In this document: in pieces, positions 57,997 through 64,000 of the stretch
How the letters are laid out: every line of letters starts with the position of its first letter
How positions within the stretch are numbered: the stretch's first letter is position 1
NCBI GenBank assembly: GCA_000514715.1
Contig: AZWL01000012.1
Span: 167,591-231,590, forward strand
DNA length: 64,000 nucleotides
Origin: Streptomyces sp. CNH099
Lineage (GTDB): Bacteria > Actinomycetota > Actinomycetes > Streptomycetales > Streptomycetaceae
Direction: 5' to 3'
Position numbers and translations under genes: made by a program
Notes under the pieces: generated by a model
Seen by the model: only the letters and a program-made list of their open reading frames with translations
Database searches by the model: none
What the model was told of the DNA's origin: nothing

Positions 57997-59868
57997 CTAC
58001 CCCGGATACACCGGGGCCGTGCCCGCCTTCCCGCCCACCACGGCCTTCCAGTACCCGTTCTGCGGCAGCCGCACGATCCCCTCCTCCGTCGCCGCCACCA
58101 TCGGGTTCGTCGGGTCCTCCGTCGCCGCCACCGCGGTCACACCGGTCAGCCCCTGCCCCAGCTCCGCCGTCGGCGGCACCGACCCGTCCGTCGACACCAG
58201 CCGCATCTGCTGCACGCCCTCGGTCTCCCGGCCCACGACCACGAGCCGGCTCTCGCCCGCCCACGACACGGCCCGCACGTCCTCCAGCGGCCCCGTGTCG
58301 CGCAGTTGCGCCACCACCGGCGCCCCCTCGTCCACCGACACCGCGCCCAGCACCAGCCGGCTCTCCGACCCCTCGCTGACGACCAGCGCTATCCGCGCCC
58401 CCTCCGCGGACATCCGCAGCGCCTCGATGCGCCCCTCCAGCCCGGTGAGGTCTATGCGCACGGGGTCGCCCTTGCCGTTCGCGATCCAGTACAGCCGCGA
58501 CTCGTCGCCGACTCGGTCCGCCACCCACAGGTCGCCGAGGCCGTCCCAGCTCGGGGCGGTGAGCCCGTCGCCGCGGCCGGCCTGCTCCGCGGTGGCGTCG
58601 CTGGTCAGCAGCGGGTCGCCCAGCTCGGACGACTCGTCCAGCGACGACACGTACAACTCCCGCCCGTCGGCCGTCACCCCGGCCGCCTTGTTCTCCGAGC
58701 GGGACACCGCCGCCGACCCGATCGCCGGCTCGCCGTCGCCGAGCGGACTGATCACCGTCGCGGGCCCGGCCTCGCCCGCTTCCGGCCCCGGGGTGGTCCG
58801 CACCAGCCGGTGCTTGGAGTCGATGAAGTACAGCGACTCGGGGTCGCCCGCCGGCCCGTCCGGCGCGTACCGCTCGCCGGCCGCCGCGCTCAGTTCGCAG
58901 AGCTTGGCGTCCCGGGCGGTCACCAGCTGCACGTTGTCGACGCGTACGCCGTCCTGGCTCTGCGCGGTGTGCAGCACCTGCGCGGCCATCCGCTCGCACG
59001 TGTGCAGCCCCGGTTTCGTCCGCAGCGCGAGCCGCACCCGCAGCGTGCCCTCCTCGTCGACCTTCAGCTGCTGGTTCCGCGCCAGCTGCGTGCGCTCCGG
59101 GAACGTCGTCTGCGTCACCGCGCCGATCAGCCCGCCCGGCCCGTCGAGCAGTGTGCGCACCGCGTCCGTGACGGGGTCGATCCGCCGCCGTACGTAGACG
59201 GGGTCGGCGACGAGCGTGTCCCTGCTGCGCGCCGTGAAGTGGTACGTGCTGGCCGGCTGGAAGGTCCGCTCGAAGTCCGCCCGGCTGATCACCAGCCCGC
59301 GCGGCGGGTCGGCGATCCGCCACTCGCCGGACTTGCGCACCTTCGACAGCTCGATGTTCAGGCTGTACGGACGCTCGTCCGGCGAGTACGTGCCCGCCTC
59401 GTTGAGCCGCGCGACCTTGTCGCCGCGCAGCTGGACGACCGCCGTGCTCACCCTGGCGCCGTTCACCGGCTTGGGCCCGGCCGCCGGGCCCCCTATGACC
59501 TCGGGCGCCTCGGCGAGCACCGTCGTCTCGCCCGGCGACCAGTCACGCGCCTTCTTCGTCAGATAGGCCTTCGCGACGGTGGCGTAGTCGTCGCTGCGCA
59601 GCGCCTCCAGGAAGTCGGACACGATGCGCTGCGGGCTGGCCCCGGGCTCGGGCGGTTCGGCGTAGGTACGCGCGCGTGGATCCTCACGCTGTTCGGACAG
59701 CGGCACCTGGTGCACGCCCCCGCTGTCGGGCATGGAGGCGCAGCCGGTGAGGAGCAGGAAGCCCGCGAGCAGGGCGGCGGTGGCGTAAGGGCGCGTACGG
59801 GCCGCCGCCGGGCGCCCCCGCCCGCGTACCGCCGTCGTCGTCCGCCCCGTACGGCTAGCCGCGGCCAC
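57997..59868 (-). CDS. lpqB: Lipoprotein LpqB, partner of MtrAB
   Basis: The 623-residue lipoprotein has a signal peptide ending in lipobox LLTGC, a GerMN-like domain (about 100-330) and a beta-propeller-like C-terminal domain (about 340-610). In mycobacteria LpqB binds the extracellular part of MtrB and tunes the MtrAB system (established). GTG 59866-59868 is chosen: GGGGGAG lies five bases upstream, and the gene overlaps the mtrB stop by 14 bp. The order mtrA-mtrB-lpqB is conserved in actinobacteria. Confidence 0.95.
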   Translation of the reverse strand: MAAASRTGRTTTAVRGRGRPAAARTRPYATAALLAGFLLLTGCASMPDSGGVHQVPLSEQREDPRARTYAEPPEPGASPQRIVSDFLEALRSDDYATVAKAYLTKKARDWSPGETTVLAEAPEVIGGPAAGPKPVNGARVSTAVVQLRGDKVARLNEAGTYSPDERPYSLNIELSKVRKSGEWRIADPPRGLVISRADFERTFQPASTYHFTARSRDTLVADPVYVRRRIDPVTDAVRTLLDGPGGLIGAVTQTTFPERTQLARNQQLKVDEEGTLRVRLALRTKPGLHTCERMAAQVLHTAQSQDGVRVDNVQLVTARDAKLCELSAAAGERYAPDGPAGDPESLYFIDSKHRLVRTTPGPEAGEAGPATVISPLGDGEPAIGSAAVSRSENKAAGVTADGRELYVSSLDESSELGDPLLTSDATAEQAGRGDGLTAPSWDGLGDLWVADRVGDESRLYWIANGKGDPVRIDLTGLEGRIEALRMSAEGARIALVVSEGSESRLVLGAVSVDEGAPVVAQLRDTGPLEDVRAVSWAGESRLVVVGRETEGVQQMRLVSTDGSVPPTAELGQGLTGVTAVAATEDPTNPMVAATEEGIVRLPQNGYWKAVVGGKAGTAPVYPG

Positions 59869-61909
59869 CGCGCTCCCCCTCACTGCCGACCTCGGCGCCG
59901 ACCTCACCGCCAGCCTCACCGCCGCCCTCGCCCCCCTCGGAGCCGTCCTCGGCGCGGCGTCCGGACGTCCCGTCCGGCGCATCCGCGCCCTCGCCGTGCG
60001 CCGCCGCCTCGTCCGCGGCCCCCGCATACCCGCTGACCCGCCGCCCGCTGCCCGGCAGCGCCGTCGGGTCCGCCTCCGCCCGCGCCGCGGGCCGCGGCGC
60101 CGCCGCACGCGCGGCGGCGCCCGCTCCACGCCCGCCCTGCGCCGGTACGGTGCCCAGCAGCTCCCCGCCCGCCGCCTTGCCGGCCGGCGCCACGGTCACC
60201 GCACCCGGCTCCGGTGCGGCCCGCGCCGCGCGCCGCGCCCGCGAGTCGTCCGGCTCCAGCGGTACCGGCGAGCCGTGCAGCGGCTCCCCGCCCCGCCGCG
60301 GCAGCGTCAGCCGGAACTGCGACCCGCCGCCCGGCTCTCCCCAGGCCTGCAGCCAGCCGCCGTGCAGCCGGGCGTCCTCCAGGGAGATGGACAGCCCCAG
60401 GCCGGTCCCGCCGGTCGTACGGGCCCGGGCCGGGTCGGCGCGCCAGAAGCGGTTGAACACCCGCGTCGCCTCGCCGGGCTTCAGCCCCACCCCGTAGTCG
60501 CGGACCGCCACCGCCACCGCGGTCTCGGACGCGCCGAGGCGGACTACGACGTCGCGGCCCTCGCCGTGCTCGACGGCGTTGACGACCAGGTTCCGCAGGA
60601 CCCGCTCCACGCGCCGCGCGTCGACCTCCGCGAGCACCGGCTGCCCGTCGCCCCGTACGAGCAGCCGTCCGCCCTTGGCGTCCGCGAGCATCTGCGCACC
60701 CCCCACCACGCGCCGCACGATCTCCCGCAGGTCGACGGACTCGGCGTCCAGCGCCGCGGCACCCGCGTCGAAGCGGCTGATCTCCAGCAGGTCGGAGAGC
60801 AGCGACTCGAACCGGTCCAGCTGCTCAATCAGCAGCTCGGCGGAGCGGGCGGTGACCGGGTCGAAGTCCTCGCGCCCCTCGTGGATCACGTCCGCGGCCA
60901 TGCGCACCGTCGTCAACGGGGTGCGCAGCTCATGCGAGACGTCGGAGACGAAGCGGCGCTGCATCCGCGACAGCTCCTCCAGCTGCTGGATCTTCACCTG
61001 GAGGTTCTGCGCCATCTTGTTGAACGAGTGACCCAACCGGGCGATGTCGTCCTCGCCGCTGACCTTCATCCGCTCCTGCAGCCGCCCCGCGGCCAGCCGC
61101 TCGGCGATGCCGGCCGCCATCCGCACGGGCGTGACGACCTGCCGTACGACGAGCCAGGCGATGGCGCCGAGCAGCACCACCACGAACACGCCGGCCGTCG
61201 CCAGGGTGCCCTTCACCAGGCTCAGCGTCTTCTCTTCCTGCGTGAAGGGAAACACGAAGTACAGCTGGTAAGGATTGTTGTTCGGGTCGTTCAGCCGCTT
61301 GCCGATGATCAGCGACGGCTCGCTCTCGCCCGAGCCCCGGTTCCAGACGCGGGCGTACTGCTCGTAGATCCCGGATCCGCCGCCGCGGTCGACCTTCTCC
61401 CGCAGATCCGCCGGGATGCTCTCCACCGGCGTGTCGTCCGAGACCAGCGAGCCCCGCGGATTGTCGGTCGAACCGGTGGCCTGGTTGTCCACGCTGGAAC
61501 TCATCACCAGCACGGACACCAGCCCCTGCCCGCTGCCCATCAGCTGCTCGACGAGGTCGGCCCGCCACTCCGCGGAGTTCACGGCGGCCGTGGCCTCGCC
61601 GCTGCTGCCGGGCTCCTCCGCGGCGGCGCGGATCTCCGCCTGCGCGAAGCCGCTCTGCGCCTGCACGTGCGCGGCGCCGAGCTTCGCCTCCAGCAGCCCG
61701 TTGCGCACCTGCCCGATGACGACGATGCCGAGCAGCACGACGACGCCCAGCGACATCAGCAGGGTGGTGGCCACCACCCGCAGCTGGATGCTCCGCCGGT
61801 AGAGCCTGGTCGCGATGTGCAACGGGCGGCGCACCCAGCGCACGCACAGCCGGACAAACGGCTGCACCGGCCCACCGGGCACGCCCTCCCGCGGCAGCAC
61901 GCGGAACAC
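59855..61909 (-). CDS. mtrB: Sensor histidine kinase MtrB
   Basis: The 684-residue kinase has TM1 at about 45-65, an extracellular domain to about 235, TM2 at 237-257, a HAMP domain (VTPVRMAAGIAERLAAG...DDIARLGHSFNKMA), H-box SDVSHELRTPLTT (about 325), N-box NLVVNAVEHG, and ATP lid DYGVGL and GTGLGLS. Phosphorylates MtrA and takes part in envelope and development control. The C-terminal 140 residues (about 545-684) are Gly/Ala/Glu-rich low complexity, longer than needed for the catalytic domain. The GTG start at 61909 is one base after the mtrA stop. Confidence 0.96.
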   Translation of the reverse strand: MFRVLPREGVPGGPVQPFVRLCVRWVRRPLHIATRLYRRSIQLRVVATTLLMSLGVVVLLGIVVIGQVRNGLLEAKLGAAHVQAQSGFAQAEIRAAAEEPGSSGEATAAVNSAEWRADLVEQLMGSGQGLVSVLVMSSSVDNQATGSTDNPRGSLVSDDTPVESIPADLREKVDRGGGSGIYEQYARVWNRGSGESEPSLIIGKRLNDPNNNPYQLYFVFPFTQEEKTLSLVKGTLATAGVFVVVLLGAIAWLVVRQVVTPVRMAAGIAERLAAGRLQERMKVSGEDDIARLGHSFNKMAQNLQVKIQQLEELSRMQRRFVSDVSHELRTPLTTVRMAADVIHEGREDFDPVTARSAELLIEQLDRFESLLSDLLEISRFDAGAAALDAESVDLREIVRRVVGGAQMLADAKGGRLLVRGDGQPVLAEVDARRVERVLRNLVVNAVEHGEGRDVVVRLGASETAVAVAVRDYGVGLKPGEATRVFNRFWRADPARARTTGGTGLGLSISLEDARLHGGWLQAWGEPGGGSQFRLTLPRRGGEPLHGSPVPLEPDDSRARRAARAAPEPGAVTVAPAGKAAGGELLGTVPAQGGRGAGAAARAAAPRPAARAEADPTALPGSGRRVSGYAGAADEAAAHGEGADAPDGTSGRRAEDGSEGGEGGGEAGGEVGAEVGSEGERGGRG

Positions 61910-61910
61910 G

Positions 61911-62588
61911 TCAGCTCGGTCCCGCCTTGTAGCCGACGCCGCGGACGGTCACCACGATCTCCGGCTTCTCCGGGTCCTTCTCGACCTTCGAGCGCAGCCG
62001 CTGCACGTGGACGTTCACCAGACGCGTGTCGGCGGCGTGCCGATAACCCCAGACCTGCTCCAGCAGCACCTCGCGGGTGAAGACCTGCCACGGCTTGCGC
62101 GCCAGCGCCACCAGCAGGTCGAACTCCAGCGGCGTCAGCGCGATCGGCTCACCGCCGCGCTTCACCGAGTGCCCGGCGACGTCGATCACCAGATCGCCGA
62201 TCGCCAGCTGCTCCGGCACCGGCTCCTCCGACCGGCGCAGCCGGGCCCGGATCCGGGCCACCAGCTCCTTGGGCTTGAACGGTTTGACGATGTAGTCGTC
62301 GGCCCCGGACTCCAGACCCACGACGACGTCCACGGTGTCGGTCTTCGCCGTCAGCATGACGATCGGCACACCGGACTCCGCCCTGATCAGGCGGCAGACC
62401 TCGATGCCGTCCCGGCCGGGCAGCATGAGGTCGAGCAGCACCAGGTCGGGCTTCGACTCGCGGAACGCGGCAAGCGCCTTGTCACCGTCCGATACGAACG
62501 ACGGTTCGAAGCCTTCCCCGCGCAGCACGATGCCGAGCATCTCGGCCAGTGCGGTGTCGTCGTCGACGACGAGAACGCGTCCTTTCAT
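61911..62588 (-). CDS. mtrA: Response regulator MtrA
   Basis: The 225-residue OmpR/PhoB-type regulator has D10/D11 and phosphoacceptor D53 (LLDLMLP), K103-type lysine in IVKPF, and a C-terminal winged helix (about 130-222; LTPLEFDLLVALARKP, NVHVQRLRSKVE). MtrA is a global regulator of development, cell wall and antibiotic genes in Streptomyces. ATG 62586-62588 is chosen (KGRVLVVDDD follows). It is first in the mtrA-mtrB-lpqB operon. Confidence 0.97.
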   Translation of the reverse strand: MKGRVLVVDDDTALAEMLGIVLRGEGFEPSFVSDGDKALAAFRESKPDLVLLDLMLPGRDGIEVCRLIRAESGVPIVMLTAKTDTVDVVVGLESGADDYIVKPFKPKELVARIRARLRRSEEPVPEQLAIGDLVIDVAGHSVKRGGEPIALTPLEFDLLVALARKPWQVFTREVLLEQVWGYRHAADTRLVNVHVQRLRSKVEKDPEKPEIVVTVRGVGYKAGPS

Positions 62589-62596
62589 GACGACAT

Positions 62597-62617
62597 CATC
62601 CCATTTACACATCCCAT
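62597..62617 (-). promoter_or_regulatory. Direct repeat upstream of mtrA
   Basis: CATCCCAT occurs at 62597-62604 and 62610-62617, 13 bp apart, in the short mtrA leader. It could be a regulatory site; it does not match the GTnAC-type MtrA motif I recall. Confidence 0.3.
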
Positions 62618-62691
62618 ACAGAGAATCCCGTGTCCCAGGTCACGCCCCGGCCACCGCCGCGACGCACCTCTTCCCCTGACGATCACCGCGG

Positions 62692-63789
62692 TCAACGCCC
62701 GCACAGCTCCGCGAGCGCATCCCCCGTCACCGGCGAGACCACCCCGCGCTCCGTGACCAGAGCCGTGACCAGCTCCGGCGGGGTGACATCGAAGGCCGGG
62801 TTGTACGCCTCCGCCCCCACGGGGGCGACCGCGTACGGCACCGCGGCCCCTGCCGAACGAGACCCGGCGGCGTGGGGCACGGAGAACTCCGTGACCTCGC
62901 CCCCGGCCCGCTGCTCCACCTCGATGGCCGAGCCGTCCGGTGTACCGGAGTCCACCGTCGTCGTAGGCGCGACGACGAGGAACGGAACCCGATGGTAGCG
63001 GGCCAGCACCGCCAGCGGATACGTCCCGACCTTGTTGGCCACCGACCCGTCCGCCGCGATCCGGTCCGCGCCCAGGATCACAGCGTCCACCTGACCGTTC
63101 GCGAACAGCGACCCGGCGGCGTTGTCCGTCAGCAGCGTGTACGGCACGCCGGCCCGCGCCGCCTCGTACGCGGTCAGCCGCGCCCCCTGCAGAAGGGGCC
63201 GGGTCTCGTCCACCCACAGCCGCCGCAGCTCCCCGGAGCGCTGCGCCGCCCGCACCACCGCGAACGCGGTACCGCCGCCGCCGGACACCAGCGCCCCGGT
63301 GTTGCAGTGCGTGAGCAGCCGGTAGCCACCGCCGGGCAGCAGCTCACCGAGGAGCCTCAGCCCGTGCTCGGCCATCCGCGCACTGCCCCGCGCATCGTCC
63401 GCATGCAACCCCCGCGCCTCGGCCAGCGCGGCAGCGGCACCGCCGCCCCCGGCCCTGCCGCCGGCATGAAAAGCGGCCTGCGCCCTCCGTACGCCGTACG
63501 CCAGGTTCACCGCGGTCGGCCGCGCCCCGGCCAGCAGCTCGGCGGCCTCGTCGACGTCGTCACCCCGCGCGGCGGCGAGCGCGACGCCGTACGCCCCGGC
63601 AATACCGAGCAGCGGCGCCCCCCGGACGGCAAGCGTCTGAATCGCCCGCACCAACGCCGGCGCGTCGGCACAGACCAACTCCACCTCGTCCACGGGCAGT
63701 CGCGTCTGGTCCAGCAGGACGATCGCGGGACCGCCCTCCCCGGCGCCCGACGGCTCTTCCCAACGAAGCGCGACTATCTCCTCGGCCAT
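62692..63789 (-). CDS. mtnA: S-methyl-5-thioribose-1-phosphate isomerase
   Basis: The 365-residue enzyme of the eIF2B-alpha-like family converts methylthioribose-1-phosphate to methylthioribulose-1-phosphate in the methionine salvage pathway. Visible are RGAPLLGIAGAYGVAL, the catalytic cysteine in LLTHCNTGAL (about 160) and aspartate in LGADRIAADGSVANKVGTY (about 240). ATG 63787-63789 is chosen. It is just downstream of the rRNA operon end and its terminator. Confidence 0.93.
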   Translation of the reverse strand: MAEEIVALRWEEPSGAGEGGPAIVLLDQTRLPVDEVELVCADAPALVRAIQTLAVRGAPLLGIAGAYGVALAAARGDDVDEAAELLAGARPTAVNLAYGVRRAQAAFHAGGRAGGGGAAAALAEARGLHADDARGSARMAEHGLRLLGELLPGGGYRLLTHCNTGALVSGGGGTAFAVVRAAQRSGELRRLWVDETRPLLQGARLTAYEAARAGVPYTLLTDNAAGSLFANGQVDAVILGADRIAADGSVANKVGTYPLAVLARYHRVPFLVVAPTTTVDSGTPDGSAIEVEQRAGGEVTEFSVPHAAGSRSAGAAVPYAVAPVGAEAYNPAFDVTPPELVTALVTERGVVSPVTGDALAELCGR

Positions 63790-63818
63790 TGCCCCAGTCT
63801 GCAAGGCCCCGGAAAATG

Positions 63819-63851
63819 ACTCAACCCCCGGACGGTGTCCGGGGGTTGAGT
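63819..63851 (-). terminator. rRNA operon terminator
   Basis: ACTCAACCCCCGGAC pairs perfectly with GTCCGGGGGTTGAGT over a GGT loop, a 15-bp stem 11 bp after the 5S 3' end. Confidence 0.9.
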
Positions 63852-63861
63852 ACCAAAGATT

Positions 63862-63980
63862 GTTCGGCGGTGACCTACTCTCCCACACGGTCCCCCGTGC
63901 AGTACCATCGGCGCGGTCGGGCTTAGCTTCCGGGTTCGGAATGAGACCGGGCGTTTCCCCAACGCTATGACCACCGAAAC
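63862..63980 (-). rRNA. rrf: 5S ribosomal RNA
   Basis: The 119-nt gene starts GTTTCGGTGGTCATAGCG and ends CGCCGAAC on the minus strand. The ends pair (helix I), and CATTCCGAACCCGGAAGC and GATGGTACTGC are the conserved loops. It is the last gene of an rRNA operon whose 23S and 16S lie to the right of the window. Confidence 0.96.
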
Positions 63981-64000
63981 ACCATGAAACACACAACACA

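Overview
The window is chromosomal DNA from a very GC-rich actinomycete, almost certainly a member of the Streptomycetaceae. Evidence: strong third-position GC; frequent GTG/TTG starts; a tmRNA tag of Streptomyces type; NAD-dependent glutamate dehydrogenase of the 180-kDa class; and the order smpB - S41 protease - ftsX - ftsE - prfB - pkaB - pkaA ... gdhB ... secA ... hpf - comF - lpqB - mtrB - mtrA - mtnA. From memory this matches the S. coelicolor core around SCO2966-SCO3014. There are no phage, IS or CRISPR features and no tRNA genes. The window ends in a 5S rRNA gene of an rRNA operon that enters from the right.

Layout. (1) 1-5.1 kb: a carbohydrate island, with a lipoprotein start, a single-chain fused MalF/MalG-type permease and a ROK regulator, divergent from a GH20 beta-N-acetylhexosaminidase across a pair of 19-bp direct repeats. 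(2) 5.2-8.8 kb: MFS exporter, YciI-like protein, Crp/Fnr regulator and SpoIIE-type phosphatase. (3) 8.8-19.1 kb: conserved core, with ssrA, smpB, S41 protease, ftsX/ftsE, a small zinc-ribbon membrane protein, an LAXTG-anchored surface protein with a DDGGTT repeat array, prfB and two membrane Ser/Thr kinases. (4) 19.7-24.4 kb: a 1583-residue FHA-FtsK/SpoIIIE protein divergent from the kinases. (5) 24.4-28.8 kb: a four-gene exopolysaccharide operon with every junction overlapping by 4 bp (nucleotide-sugar dehydrogenase, frameshifted in this sequence; processive GT2 synthase; 36-residue membrane peptide; PgaB/IcaB-like deacetylase). (6) 29.3-33.1 kb: a second sugar ABC transporter whose first permease carries an inserted extracytoplasmic beta-domain. 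(7) 33.2-42.2 kb: a cell-wall glycopolymer cluster (GT2/CDP-glycerol glycerophosphotransferase fusion, frameshifted Stealth phosphotransferase, FkbM methyltransferase, flippase-like protein, and a second Stealth paralogue that has lost its acidic active-site motif). (8) 42.3-64 kb: core genes gdhB, HAD phosphatase, DUF6912-like, Rv3235-like, secA, GNAT, YcaQ-type glycosylase, NarL regulator, hpf, comF, lpqB-mtrB-mtrA, mtnA and 5S rRNA.

How the parts relate. Neither ABC transporter carries its own ATPase gene, so both probably use the shared streptomycete ATPase MsiK (inference). The kinases and the FHA-FtsK protein form a natural phospho-signalling set: kinases make phosphothreonine and FHA reads it. 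MtrAB-LpqB, the envelope polymer genes, FtsEX, the sortase substrate and SecA all concern the cell envelope. Two single-base deletions, both in the glycopolymer regions, may be real inactivations or assembly errors and deserve a read-level check.
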